A DNA stretch of 36,790 bases, taken from Lachnospiraceae bacterium. GTDB lineage: Bacteria > Bacillota_A > Clostridia > Lachnospirales > Lachnospiraceae. Position 1 is the stretch's first letter, and every line of letters begins with the position of its first letter. Positions 16,369 through 25,255 of this stretch are shown in pieces. The position numbers were made by a program, and so were the translations under genes. The notes under the pieces were generated by a model, which saw only the letters and a program-made list of their open reading frames with translations, was not told the DNA's origin and searched no databases. The stretch spans positions 1 to 36,790 of the forward strand of contig JAIKXO010000244.1 in NCBI GenBank assembly GCA_024684065.1, written 5' to 3'.

Positions 16369-17946
16369 ATGATAAATACAACCATAGCGGCTCTGGCCGA
16401 ATATGCGGTAAATAATCATCTTATTGCCGAGGAGGAGCGGATCTACTCTGTAAATCTTTTGTTGGGTATATTAAAACTGAATGAATACGAGGAACCCGAA
16501 GACAGGGAGAAGATCAGGGAAAAATCGAAAAATCTGGAAACACTTCTCGATGAGATCTGCGACTATGCGTTTGAAAACGGATTGATGGATGGCGACTCTG
16601 TTGTGTACAGGGATCTGTTCGATACAAACGTGATGAACTGCTTTGTACCAAGGCCGTCGGAGGTGATCAGGGTATTTCGCGAAAAATATGCGGTATCGCC
16701 CAAAGAGGCGACAGACTATTATTATGAGCTTTCGAAGGCCTCAAATTATATCAGGGATTATAGGATAAAGAAGGATATTAAATGGGTTACAGCTTCAGAG
16801 TACGGAGATATTGATATTACGATCAATCTTTCCAAGCCGGAAAAGGATCCGAAGGCGATAGCTGCGGCAGGGAAGGCCAAACAGTCCGGTTATCCGAAAT
16901 GCCAGCTCTGTATTGAAAACGAAGGTTACGCGGGAAGACTTGATCATCCCGCAAGGGAGAACCACCGGATTATTCCCGTTGATATCTGCGGGGAAAAATG
17001 GGGCTTCCAGTATTCTCCCTATGTTTATTATAATGAGCATTGCATACTTTTAAACAGTAAGCATGTTCCGATGGTGATTAATAAGAGCGCTTTTGAAAAG
17101 CTCTTTGATTTCCTAAGGCAGTTTCCTCATTATATAATAATCTCGAATGCCGATCTTCCAATAGTCGGAGGCTCCATATTAAGTCACGAGCATTTCCAGG
17201 GCGGAAATTATGAATTTCCGATAGCAAGGGCAGAGGAGGAAAGAAGCTTTTCTGTAAAGGGCTTTGAGGATGTTAAGACAAACATAGTCCATTGGCCGCT
17301 TTCCGTTATCAGGATAAGCTCCAAAGATCCGGTCAGGCTTGTGGAGTTTGCGGATTTCATTCTTTCCAGATGGAGGGAGTATACGGACGAGGAGGCTTTC
17401 ATATACGCATATACAGACGGTGTTCCGCATAATACGATAACACCCATAGCAAGGCGGAGGGGGGATCTCTATGAGATGGATCTTACCCTCAGAAACAATA
17501 TTACTACGCCCGAAAGGCCGCTTGGAGTGTATCATCCCAGGAACGAGTACCACCATATCAAGAAAGAAAACATAGGCGGCATAGAGGTAATGGGGCTTGC
17601 CATTCTTCCCTCAAGGCTTCGCGATGAGCTTTCGGGGCTTAAGACCTGTATTCTTAAAGCCCTCGACTCTGGAGAGGGTATGTCAGATATTTCAGGGGCA
17701 AAAACCCTTTTCAATAAAGTAGGAAGGGATATCAGATCGAATGAAGTTCTTGAAAAGCATGCCGACTGGGTGGATGAGTTCCTTCCAAAATATGAAGGCC
17801 GCATAAATGAAGACAATATCGATGAGATTTTGCGGGATGAGGTCGGAAAGGTATTTGTGGGCGTTTTAGAGGATGCCGGAGTATTTAAGAACGATGAAAA
17901 AGGCCGCCTTTATTTCAAGAGATTTACCGACAGCCTGAATGACTGA
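16369..17946 (+). CDS. galT: Class II galactose-1-phosphate uridylyltransferase (with in-frame repeat insertion)
   Basis: Exchanges UMP between UDP-glucose and galactose-1-phosphate, following galactokinase. It is the Gram-positive class II type: KCQLCIENEGYAGRLDHPAR, the substrate motif GGSILSHEHFQGG, YHHIKKENIGGIEVMGLAILP and the C-terminal HADWVDEFL. At 525 residues it is longer than the typical 490-515. Residues 431-453 (ALDSGEGMSDISGA, then KTLFNKVGR), encoded by 17659-17727, are not expected from my memory of the family, where a short linker joins LK to the (R/K)DI-SNE segment. The same 69 bp occurs again at 28499-28567, so this looks like a repeat inserted in frame. All recognised active-site motifs lie outside it, so the enzyme may well still work. 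Confidence 0.93.
   Translation: MINTTIAALAEYAVNNHLIAEEERIYSVNLLLGILKLNEYEEPEDREKIREKSKNLETLLDEICDYAFENGLMDGDSVVYRDLFDTNVMNCFVPRPSEVIRVFREKYAVSPKEATDYYYELSKASNYIRDYRIKKDIKWVTASEYGDIDITINLSKPEKDPKAIAAAGKAKQSGYPKCQLCIENEGYAGRLDHPARENHRIIPVDICGEKWGFQYSPYVYYNEHCILLNSKHVPMVINKSAFEKLFDFLRQFPHYIIISNADLPIVGGSILSHEHFQGGNYEFPIARAEEERSFSVKGFEDVKTNIVHWPLSVIRISSKDPVRLVEFADFILSRWREYTDEEAFIYAYTDGVPHNTITPIARRRGDLYEMDLTLRNNITTPERPLGVYHPRNEYHHIKKENIGGIEVMGLAILPSRLRDELSGLKTCILKALDSGEGMSDISGAKTLFNKVGRDIRSNEVLEKHADWVDEFLPKYEGRINEDNIDEILRDEVGKVFVGVLEDAGVFKNDEKGRLYFKRFTDSLND
17659..17727 (+). repeat. 69-bp coding palindromic repeat, copy inside galT
   Basis: It matches 28499-28567 (opposite strand) at about 62 of 69 positions by hand alignment. 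It contains two potential hairpins: CCCTC-GACTCTGGA-GAGGG, then GGGG-CAAAA-ACCC(T). Its length is a multiple of three and it reads through galT without a stop. In the other copy the second hairpin is a perfect GGGG/CCCC. Confidence 0.75.
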
Positions 17947-17971
17947 CCTTTACGGATATGAGATTTATACG

Positions 17972-18006
17972 GGAAGAGCGTTCAGTTGACTGTGTTTCGC
18001 TCTTCC
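17972..18006. terminator. Bidirectional terminator between galT and the hydroxyacid dehydrogenase
   Basis: GGAAGAGCG (17972-17980) pairs perfectly with CGCTCTTCC (17998-18006), followed by TTATT. It lies between two convergent genes and overlaps the last codons of the dehydrogenase. Confidence 0.6.
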
Positions 18007-18938
18007 TTATTAATGAATGCTTCGATGTTTTTGTATACCTCGTCCATAAGCCTCTGCCTTGCTTCGACCGAGGCCCAGGCAATGTGGGGCGTAACAAGCA
18101 GGCGGTTGCTGTCCTTAAAGCTTAACAACACACTGTCGGGACTCATAGGCTCTTTTTCTATTACATCAAGAGCTGCACCGGCTATGAGATTATTGTTCAG
18201 GGCATATATAAGAGCTTTCTCATCGACGATCGGTCCCCGGCCCATATTTATCAGATAAGCGGTATTCTTCATTTTCCGGAAGGCATCCCCGGAAAAAAGA
18301 CAGCGAGTGTTATCGTTTAACGGGGCATGTATAGAGATAATATCGGATTCCCGAAGAAGGGTATCGAAATCTACTCTTTCATATTCGCTGCTGCTGTTTT
18401 TTCCGCTGGTTGAATAATATATAACCCTGCATCCGAAGGCGGATGCGACTTTTGCGACTCCCCGTCCTATTTCCCCGAGACCCGTGATCCCCCAGGTTTT
18501 TCCCGAAAGCTCATTAAAATGCATGTCAAAATACGAGAAGATATCGCTCTTGCAGTAATTGCCCAACTTTACATAATCATCATAGTGTCTGAGCTTCTCA
18601 TAAACATAGAAAAATGAGGCAAAAGTATGTTGTACAACATTTGAAGTTGAATAGCCTTTTACATTACAGACCTTTATTTCTCTTCCACTGCAGTATGAAA
18701 TGTCGATATTATCTGTTCCCGTGGCGGTTTCGCATAAAAGCTTCAGATTCTTTGCTCCTTTAAGGTTTTTTTCATTCATTGGAAGCTTGTTTAGGATAAC
18801 GATATCGGCATCCCTTATCCTGTCAGGGATCTCCTCAGGGGAAGTGGTCTGATAGCTGACAAAATCGCCAAATGCGGTATATTTCGACAGATCCACGTCA
18901 GAGCCTATATTTTTCAGTTCCAAAGCTACGATTTTCAT
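17982..18938 (-). CDS. D-2-hydroxyacid dehydrogenase (glycerate dehydrogenase/hydroxypyruvate reductase type)
   Basis: NAD(P)-dependent reductase of 2-keto acids; 318 residues, the usual size. It contains the Rossmann glycine motif GLGEIG, the catalytic Arg region with NMGRGPIVDEKAL just after it, Glu in EKEPMSPDS and His in TPHIAWAS. The wording of the last motif is like HprA/glycerate dehydrogenases. After the second strand the sequence reads VIYYSTSGK, without the acidic residue typical of NAD-specific enzymes, so NADP use is possible. AAGGAG precedes the ATG. It is convergent with galT. Its proximity to a CdaR-like regulator is compatible with a glycerate or tartronate-type role, which remains inference. 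Confidence 0.87.
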   Translation of the reverse strand: MKIVALELKNIGSDVDLSKYTAFGDFVSYQTTSPEEIPDRIRDADIVILNKLPMNEKNLKGAKNLKLLCETATGTDNIDISYCSGREIKVCNVKGYSTSNVVQHTFASFFYVYEKLRHYDDYVKLGNYCKSDIFSYFDMHFNELSGKTWGITGLGEIGRGVAKVASAFGCRVIYYSTSGKNSSSEYERVDFDTLLRESDIISIHAPLNDNTRCLFSGDAFRKMKNTAYLINMGRGPIVDEKALIYALNNNLIAGAALDVIEKEPMSPDSVLLSFKDSNRLLVTPHIAWASVEARQRLMDEVYKNIEAFINKEERNTVN

Positions 18939-19223
18939 GTAAGTCTCCTTGACGTATTATTATTCGATACGATCTTAAGCATCCGTAAATATCCTTCAAA
19001 GCGTCCGGGGCTGCAGGGATAATGCCACCCGGAACATAATAACTGCCCTTGCAGGCTAAGGACACTATTGCTTTCTCCGTAAAAAATTTTTTTGGTCCGA
19101 AAACATATGTCTTTTATGTGTTTTCGGCAATAAGGGATTTACCTTGGTAAATCCTGTCCGTTTATTACAGTTAAGGAAAACGACCCGCGGAAAGCGGGCC
19201 GTTTTCGGAAAATATGACGTAAC
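18939..19223 (-). other. Gap between pgi and the dehydrogenase with three hairpins
   Basis: Besides the pgi terminator, two further inverted repeats are visible: CCGAAAACATA with TGTGTTTTCGG (19097-19126), and GGATTTACC-TT-GGTAAATCC (19134-19153). No gene is seen. The -10 of the dehydrogenase was not identified with confidence. Confidence 0.5.
19175..19206 (-). terminator. Terminator of the tkt-pgi operon
   Basis: A strong stem, GGAAAACGACCCGC with GCGGGCCGTTTTC (one mismatch), has A/T runs on both sides. It lies 18 bp after the pgi stop in the direction of transcription. Confidence 0.75.
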
Positions 19224-20585
19224 TTAAAGTCTCTTCAACAGGGCTTCTCTCTGTTCTTCATAGCCCGGCTTTCCGAGGAGAGCGAACATATTCTTCTTGT
19301 AGCTCTCAACACCCGGCTGGTTGAACGGATTAACGCCTAAAACATATCCGCTTACCCCGCAGGCAAATTCAAAGAAATAGAAAAGCTGTCCGAGATAATA
19401 TTCGTTGACTTCGGGGATGTTAACGACAGTGTTGGGTACAGCTCCGTCGGTATGTGCGAGGATGGTTCCGTTCATTGCGCTCTTGTTGACGAAGTCGACA
19501 TCTTTGCCGGCAAGATAATTAAGGCCGTCAAGATCAACGGGTTCCTCCCCTATGATAATCTCTTCGCGTGACTTTTCAATGTTAATTACAGTCTCGAAAA
19601 GGTTCCTGGAACCGTCCTGGATAAACTGTCCCATGGAATGAAGATCCGTGGTAAGATCAACGGAAGCAGGGAAGATACCTCTCTGATCCTTGCCTTCGCT
19701 CTCGCCGTAGAGCTGCTTCCACCACTCGGAAATGTAATGGACACCCGGCTCGTAGTTGGCCATGATCTCTATCTGTTTTCCCTTTCTTAAAAGAATGTTG
19801 CGTATAGCGGCATACTTAAGGGAATCGTTATCCTCAAACCCGGCGTTCAGGCAGTTTTCTCTCGCTGAAGCCGCGCCCTCCATGAGCTTTTTGATATCAG
19901 CTCCGCTTACGGCTATAGGCAGCAGGCCTACCGCGGTAAGGACCGAGAAACGTCCGCCTACGTCATCGGGAACAACAAAGCTCTCATAGCCTTCCTCATT
20001 GGCAAGATTCTTTAGAGATCCTCTTGCCCTGTCGGTTGTCGCATAGATCCTTCCCGCAGCCCCTTCCTTTCCGTATTTCTTCTCAAGCTTTTCCTTGAAT
20101 ACGCGGAAAGCGATGGCAGGTTCCGTTGTCGTGCCTGACTTTGAGATCATATTTATGGAGAAGTCACGGTCTCCGACGACATCCATCAGATGCTTCAGAT
20201 AGGTGCTGCTGATGCTGTTTCCGGCAAAATAGATCTCCGGAGCTTTTCTGATATCTTTGGACACAACATTATAAAAGCTGTGGCCTAAAAATTCGATAGC
20301 TGCCCTTGCCCCGAGATAAGAGCCGCCTATTCCTATAACGATAAGAACCTCGGAATCATTCTTTATCTTATCCGCGGCCTTAAGGATGCGGTCAAACTCT
20401 TCCTTATCATAATCAACCGGAAGGTCTATCCATCCTAAGAAATCGTTTCCGGCTCCGCTTTTTTCAACCAGGGTCTTTTTCGCATCAGCGACAAGCCTGC
20501 TCATAAGCTCTACTTCCTGATCGCTTATAAAAGGAGCGGCTTTGCTGTAGTCGTAAGTAACCTTATTCATATTTATTTCATCCAC
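19224..20585 (-). CDS. pgi: Glucose-6-phosphate isomerase
   Basis: Interconverts glucose-6-phosphate and fructose-6-phosphate in the cytoplasm. Diagnostic stretches are [25 protein letters not shown] (phosphate binding), [15 protein letters not shown] and [12 protein letters not shown]. The 453 residues match the short clostridial/bacillar form. It is the third gene of an overlapping operon with split transketolase. The annotated ATG at 20585 overlaps the previous gene by 13 bp and has GGAG only 3 bases upstream. An ATG at 20570, two bases after the previous stop, gives [11 protein letters not shown], more like homologous N-termini, and is a reasonable alternative start. Confidence 0.95.
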   Translation of the reverse strand: MDEINMNKVTYDYSKAAPFISDQEVELMSRLVADAKKTLVEKSGAGNDFLGWIDLPVDYDKEEFDRILKAADKIKNDSEVLIVIGIGGSYLGARAAIEFLGHSFYNVVSKDIRKAPEIYFAGNSISSTYLKHLMDVVGDRDFSINMISKSGTTTEPAIAFRVFKEKLEKKYGKEGAAGRIYATTDRARGSLKNLANEEGYESFVVPDDVGGRFSVLTAVGLLPIAVSGADIKKLMEGAASARENCLNAGFEDNDSLKYAAIRNILLRKGKQIEIMANYEPGVHYISEWWKQLYGESEGKDQRGIFPASVDLTTDLHSMGQFIQDGSRNLFETVINIEKSREEIIIGEEPVDLDGLNYLAGKDVDFVNKSAMNGTILAHTDGAVPNTVVNIPEVNEYYLGQLFYFFEFACGVSGYVLGVNPFNQPGVESYKKNMFALLGKPGYEEQREALLKRL

Positions 20586-21514
20586 TCCTTTACCTGATTG
20601 TAGATACCCTCTGCATCAAGCTGATACTTATGGATAAGAGCAGAAGCAGAGCCTGATTCTCCGAATACATCCTGCATGCCGATCTTCTTTACAAGAGTGG
20701 GGCATTTTTCGGAAAGAACATCGCAGACGGCACTTCCGAGTCCGCCTATTACTGAATGCTCTTCAGCCGTAACAACCTTTCCGGTCTTCTTTGCGGAGGC
20801 GATTATCAGTTCCTCATCGATAGGCTTGATCGTATGGATGTTGATGACCTCGGCGTCGATCCCGTCGTTTGCGAGAAGCTTTGCGGCCTCCATGGATTCG
20901 GGAACGGTAAGGCCGGTCGCTATGATCGTGACATCCTTGCCTTCCTTTAATACGATACCTTTGCCCATTTCAAACTTATAGGTGGCTTCGTCATTGAATA
21001 CAGGCACGCCCGCACGCCCAAAACGAAGATAAACAGGTCCTACATATTCATAAGCGGCTTTAACCGCAGCCCTGGCTTCAACATCGTCAGCGGGAGATAT
21101 TATGGTCATCCCGGGGATGGTCCTCATAAGGGCTATATCCTCGTTACACTGATGGGAAGCACCGTCTTCGCCTACTGAGATCCCGGCATGGGTTGCGCCT
21201 ATCTTAACATTAAGATGAGGATAGCCGATGGAGTTCCTTACCTGCTCAAAAGCACGGCCTGCCGAAAACATGGCAAAGGAGCTGCAGAACGGAACCTTGC
21301 CCGTAAGGGATAAGCCCGCCGCGATATCCGTCATGTTGCATTCCGCGATGCCGCAGTTTATATGCCTGTCCGGAAAAGCCTTCTGAAATACGCCCGTTTT
21401 GGTAGCTGCCGCCAGATCAGCCGTCAGCACTACGAGATCGTCGTGTTCCTTGCCAAGCTCTACAAGGGCGTTGCCATAGCTTGCTCTGGTTGCGATTTTC
21501 TTTACTTCTGACAT
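20573..21514 (-). CDS. Transketolase, C-terminal subunit
   Basis: C-terminal half (313 residues) of a split transketolase, carrying the pyrimidine-binding and C-terminal domains. It works with the N-terminal half encoded just upstream to move two-carbon units in the non-oxidative pentose phosphate pathway. It shows [31 protein letters not shown] (with the Glu that activates thiamine diphosphate), [18 protein letters not shown] and the C-terminal transketolase domain with [17 protein letters not shown]. It overlaps the N-half gene by 13 bp, so translation is probably coupled. The DXS-like family is related, but length and pairing favour split transketolase. Confidence 0.93.
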   Translation of the reverse strand: MSEVKKIATRASYGNALVELGKEHDDLVVLTADLAAATKTGVFQKAFPDRHINCGIAECNMTDIAAGLSLTGKVPFCSSFAMFSAGRAFEQVRNSIGYPHLNVKIGATHAGISVGEDGASHQCNEDIALMRTIPGMTIISPADDVEARAAVKAAYEYVGPVYLRFGRAGVPVFNDEATYKFEMGKGIVLKEGKDVTIIATGLTVPESMEAAKLLANDGIDAEVINIHTIKPIDEELIIASAKKTGKVVTAEEHSVIGGLGSAVCDVLSEKCPTLVKKIGMQDVFGESGSASALIHKYQLDAEGIYNQVKEWMK

Positions 21515-22338
21515 AATGCTTCACCTACTTTCTCAAGATCTGCCATAGCTGTCGCGTATTCCTCATCATTAGGGGCTACGCCGTGCCATGCGACGCTGTT
21601 TTCCATGAAGGATACGCCCTTGCCCTTTATACTCTTTGCTATGATAGCGGTGGGCATGCCCTTGGTTTCCCTGGCCTCCTTGAAGGCGGCTCTTATCTCG
21701 TCGAAGTCATGGGCGTTTATCGTGATTACATGGAAATTAAAAGCCTCGAATTTCTTATCTATTGGATTGGAATCGCAGACCTCGGTAATGGGACCGTCGA
21801 TCTGAAGACCGTTATTGTCGATAATGCATACAAGATTGTCTAACTTCTTAAAGCCGGCAAACATCGCAGCTTCCCAGACCTGGCCTTCGGCTAGCTCGCC
21901 GTCGCCGAGCATGGTATAGACCCTGAAGGAGTCGCCTGACATCTTGCCTGAAAGAGCCATTCCCGTTGCAACCGAGATGCCCTGTCCCAGGGAGCCGCTG
22001 CTCATGTCAACGCCGGGAGTATGCTGCATACAGGGATGCCCCTGAAGATGTGAGCCAAGCTTTCTTAAAGTGGTAAGCTCCTCTACGGGGAAGAAGCCTC
22101 TGTATGCGAGCGCTGAATAGAGGGCGGGAGCGCAGTGTCCCTTTGACAGTACAAAACGATCCCTGTCGGCCTTTTTAGGATCCTTGGGATCGATATTCAT
22201 TTCCTCAAAATAGAGGTAGGTCATAATATCCGCACATGAAAGCGATCCGCCGGGATGTCCTGCCTTAGCTGCATGCACGGCAGTAACAATACCTTTGCGG
22301 ATCTCATTGGCGGTCTTTTTTAATTCCAGATTATCCAT
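21502..22338 (-). CDS. Transketolase, N-terminal subunit
   Basis: N-terminal, thiamine-diphosphate-binding half (278 residues) of the split transketolase. It contains GHPGGSLSCADIMTYLYF, DRFVLSKGHCAPALYSALA, and the cofactor motif GDGELAEGQVWEAAMFA followed about 16 residues later by NN (the GDG-NN motif binding Mg and diphosphate). First gene of the tktN-tktC-pgi operon, which links pentose-phosphate and glycolytic pools. The ATG is preceded by AAAGGA. Candidate -10 sequences TATAAT (reading leftward at 22470-22465 and 22459-22454) lie about 120 bp upstream. Confidence 0.94.
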   Translation of the reverse strand: MDNLELKKTANEIRKGIVTAVHAAKAGHPGGSLSCADIMTYLYFEEMNIDPKDPKKADRDRFVLSKGHCAPALYSALAYRGFFPVEELTTLRKLGSHLQGHPCMQHTPGVDMSSGSLGQGISVATGMALSGKMSGDSFRVYTMLGDGELAEGQVWEAAMFAGFKKLDNLVCIIDNNGLQIDGPITEVCDSNPIDKKFEAFNFHVITINAHDFDEIRAAFKEARETKGMPTAIIAKSIKGKGVSFMENSVAWHGVAPNDEEYATAMADLEKVGEALCQK

Positions 22339-22798
22339 GGTCTGTTCCTTTCTGTAAGATTATTTAGAAGCCTTGTATTAAAGGCGGTGTCTTTTACCGT
22401 TCTGAACCGGTATAAAGACATTGCCTGAACCGGCTTCTTACATATTTAAAGTGATTATATCACAATTATACCGGCAGTTGTTGACAAATTTTGCGGAATA
22501 AGAAGCAACGGACTGATAAAGCCGGACTTATCGCATAATGATTTATACATTTCCTTAACAGTATGGCTCTGCGGCTATTGCCTTTTTGGGTGAAATTAAT
22601 TAAAATGTATTTCGAAATCCACCTACAATTATTTACGGGAGTGTCATTCAGACTGAATGGCAGCCACAGGATCGGATCGGATGTGAACCGATACCGTATT
22701 TGCCAGAGCATGGGTGTGTGATCATGGCCGCAGAATGCTTTAATGGTTAAGGCGCAGGGCTCCACCGTAAGAAAACAGAAAACAGGGAGGTAGTAAAA
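22339..22798. promoter_or_regulatory. Divergent intergenic region between tktN and the OFA transporter
   Basis: This 460-bp gap has no convincing gene. Leftward it carries two overlapping-type -10 hexamers (TATAAT at 22470-22465 and 22459-22454) for the tkt operon. Rightward, TTGCCT (22578-22583), a 17-base spacer and TAAAAT (22601-22606) is a weak promoter candidate. A perfect palindrome, CATTCAG-A-CTGAATG (22645-22659), extendable to GTCATTCAG/CTGAATGGC with a wobble, lies in the presumed transporter leader. It may be an operator or a hairpin. Confidence 0.4.
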
Positions 22799-24139
22799 AT
22801 GGCGGAAAATATTGAGAAGCAGGGAGGATGGCGGACTAATAAATGGTTCAGGGCCGCTATTCCGGCACTCCTTCTTCATTGCAGTATCGGAACGGTATAT
22901 TGCTGGTCGGTGTTCAGTCAGGAGATAGCTGATTACATCGGTTTCTCAAAGGGAGCGACGGAATGGGCGTTTTCCTTTGCGATCTTCTTCCTCGGGATGA
23001 GCGCAGCTTTCCTTGGGAATATCGTTGAAAGAGATATCCATAAGTCCTCGCTCATAGCGACTGTATGCTTTACGGCAGGAATGCTGCTCACGGGAGTGTT
23101 TATCAATTACGGGGGCAGTCATAAGGGCAGTCCTCTGGCACTCATAGGCATTTATATAAGCTATGGTTTCATCATGGGAATCGGTCTTGGTACCGGTTAT
23201 CTGTCTCCGGTAAAGACACTGATGCTCTGGTTCCAGGATAAAAAGGGACTTGCCACCGGTCTTGCGGTTGCCGGCTTTGGAGCTGCCAAAGCTATAGCAA
23301 GCCCTATCATGACTAACATACTTGCAAAATATGAAGACGGAAGCGGCATATACAAAATGTTCTGGATTCTGGGGTGCGTATATTTCGTTATGATGTTTGT
23401 GGGGCATCTTCTTCTTAAGAAGCCCGACGACTGGCATGAGCCCGCAAGCGGTGAGAAGAAGCCCGGGATCATGGAGGTGCTCAGGACAAAGCCTCTCACA
23501 AACTATATCGGGATCTGGGTTATGTTCTATATTAATATAACCTGCGGTCTCGCTCTTATCTCCCAGGAGAAACAGATAGTAAAATGTATCGGCCTTGCGG
23601 CTTCGGTAGGCGTGATCTCCTCAATTTCCGCTATTTTCAATGCCGGCGGACGTCTGGGATTCTCAGCCTGGGCGGATATGCTTAAAGACAGAAATACCAT
23701 CTATAAGCTGATCTTTATCCTGTCGATCGCATTTACGGGACTTGTAATCCTTACCCAGGGGATCAAGAACGGTACGGGAAACGTCTTACTGATCGCTCTT
23801 GTACTTGGTCTGATCTTTGTAGTGAATGCAGGCTACGGTGGAGGCTTTTCCAATGTTCCGACCCTTCTTTCGGATCATTACGGAATGGGAAGCATAAGCG
23901 CCATCCATGGCATCACCTTAAGTGCATGGGCGTTTGCGGGACTTAGCGGGAACCAGATGGCGTCCGCGATCGTTAAGCATTCCGGTGAAGAGATCGTAAT
24001 AGACGGCAATACGGTGAACCCGACGGGTTACCAGAATGTGCTGTATGCGACCATTGCTCTTTATATCATAGCCCTTATCCTGTGTATGGTACTTGTAAAA
24101 CCCAGCGGGAAGGCGGCTGAAGCCAAAAAACAGAAATAG
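22799..24139 (+). CDS. OFA-family MFS transporter (oxalate/formate antiporter-like)
   Basis: A 446-residue membrane transporter of the major facilitator superfamily with about 12 hydrophobic segments. The OFA subgroup is indicated by LLHCSIGTVYCWSVFSQEI, AFSFAIFFLGMSAAFLG, GIGLGTGYLSPVKTLMLWF and GLATGLAVAGFGAAKAI. Members exchange small carboxylates such as oxalate, formate, pyruvate or lactate. The substrate here is unknown; a fermentation acid is plausible in a clostridium. AGGGAGG precedes the ATG. It is a single-gene unit ending in an intrinsic terminator. Confidence 0.9.
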   Translation: MAENIEKQGGWRTNKWFRAAIPALLLHCSIGTVYCWSVFSQEIADYIGFSKGATEWAFSFAIFFLGMSAAFLGNIVERDIHKSSLIATVCFTAGMLLTGVFINYGGSHKGSPLALIGIYISYGFIMGIGLGTGYLSPVKTLMLWFQDKKGLATGLAVAGFGAAKAIASPIMTNILAKYEDGSGIYKMFWILGCVYFVMMFVGHLLLKKPDDWHEPASGEKKPGIMEVLRTKPLTNYIGIWVMFYINITCGLALISQEKQIVKCIGLAASVGVISSISAIFNAGGRLGFSAWADMLKDRNTIYKLIFILSIAFTGLVILTQGIKNGTGNVLLIALVLGLIFVVNAGYGGGFSNVPTLLSDHYGMGSISAIHGITLSAWAFAGLSGNQMASAIVKHSGEEIVIDGNTVNPTGYQNVLYATIALYIIALILCMVLVKPSGKAAEAKKQK

Positions 24140-24163
24140 ATAATACAGATGTTGGGTATAGAG

Positions 24164-24200
24164 GAACGCTTGTCTGCGGATGCGGATGAGCGTTCTTTTT
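24164..24200 (+). terminator. Terminator after the OFA transporter
   Basis: GAACGCT (24164-24170) and AGCGTTC (24189-24195) enclose an 18-base loop and are followed by TTTTT, 25 bp after the stop. Confidence 0.6.
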
Positions 24201-24253
24201 CTGTGCTTCGATACAGCAAAACAACGGGATAATGGCCTAAAATATCCAAAACA

Positions 24254-24283
24254 TTTACGGTGATCGGTATTATGTGCTATAAT
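24254..24283 (+). promoter_or_regulatory. manA promoter
   Basis: TTTACG (24254-24259), an 18-base spacer and TATAAT (24278-24283). TG one base before the -10 makes it an extended -10 promoter. The implied leader is about 40 nt. Confidence 0.65.
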
Positions 24284-24328
24284 CGCCAAATAAGACAGTA
24301 TAATAAAGAATAATACGGGGTTTTTGAT

Positions 24329-25192
24329 ATGAAGGAATTACTGTTTTTTGAGCCGACGATCAAGAATTATATCTGGGGCAATGAATACTGGACGGTTTCA
24401 GCGCATCCGCACGGGGATGATATTGTAAAAAAAGGAAGATTTAAGGGTGAGCACCTGTCTTCCCTGTGGAAGGAGCACAGGGAGCTTTTCGGAAACATCG
24501 GGGGAGAGAGCTTTCCGTTACTGGTCAAGAAGATAGATTCAAGGGACGATTTAAGCATTCAGGTCCACCCCGATAATGAATATGCAAGGGTGCATGAAGA
24601 CGGCTCCTACGGCAAGACGGAATGCTGGTATGTTATTGACGCAAAGCCTGAAGGAACAATTATAGTGGGGCATAACGCAAAGACTAAAGAAGAGCTTAAG
24701 GATATGATATATGAGGGCAGATGGGATGAACTCCTCCGGGAATTTCCCGTTAAAAAGGGTGATTTTTTCCAGATCACGCCCGGAACGGTTCATGCCATTA
24801 AAAATCATACGGTTATAATGGAAATCCAGCAGAATTCCGATATAACATACAGGCTTTATGATTACGGCAGAATGAAGGACGGGAAGCCCAGGCCGCTTCA
24901 TATCGAAAAAAGCATTGATGTGATCATGGTTCCGCACAGGGACGCTGACAGAAACACCGGGGGGGATCCTGACAGGCTTGTGTCTTGTGAATATTATACC
25001 GTGGATAAATATGAGATAAACGGAAGCAGAAGGTTTTCACAGGATAAGCCTTTTGAGATAATAAGCGTCATAGAGGGAGAAGGGACGATAGACGGTGAAG
25101 CTGTAAGGGAAGGGGATTCGCTGCTCGTGCCCTTTGAGTATGGAACATACGATATCTGCGGGACACTGAGCGTTCTTATAACGGGGATATAA
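24329..25192 (+). CDS. manA: Class I mannose-6-phosphate isomerase
   Basis: Zinc enzyme interconverting mannose-6-phosphate and fructose-6-phosphate. The cupin metal site is visible in QVHPDNEYA and KTECWYVIDAKP, with TPGTVHAI and EIQQNSDITYRLYDYGR further on. The 287 residues are the short Firmicutes form. The ribosome site is weak (GGGG). Together with pgi and galK/galT it funnels hexoses into glycolysis. DUF5711 and cvpA follow on the same strand, 63 bp and 62 bp apart, without visible terminators, so all three may share a transcript. Confidence 0.92.
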   Translation: MKELLFFEPTIKNYIWGNEYWTVSAHPHGDDIVKKGRFKGEHLSSLWKEHRELFGNIGGESFPLLVKKIDSRDDLSIQVHPDNEYARVHEDGSYGKTECWYVIDAKPEGTIIVGHNAKTKEELKDMIYEGRWDELLREFPVKKGDFFQITPGTVHAIKNHTVIMEIQQNSDITYRLYDYGRMKDGKPRPLHIEKSIDVIMVPHRDADRNTGGDPDRLVSCEYYTVDKYEINGSRRFSQDKPFEIISVIEGEGTIDGEAVREGDSLLVPFEYGTYDICGTLSVLITGI

Positions 25193-25255
25193 GGCAATGG
25201 CATGATGGCCGGGTCGGAAACGGTATGATGTCATTGAGATTCAGAGGGGAAATAC

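Noticed and set aside
22466..22879. 137-codon minus-strand frame in the tktN/OFA gap
   Set aside because: Runs into the start of the OFA transporter gene on the other strand, lacks a ribosome site, and has Cys/Arg/Pro-rich composition typical of non-coding frames.
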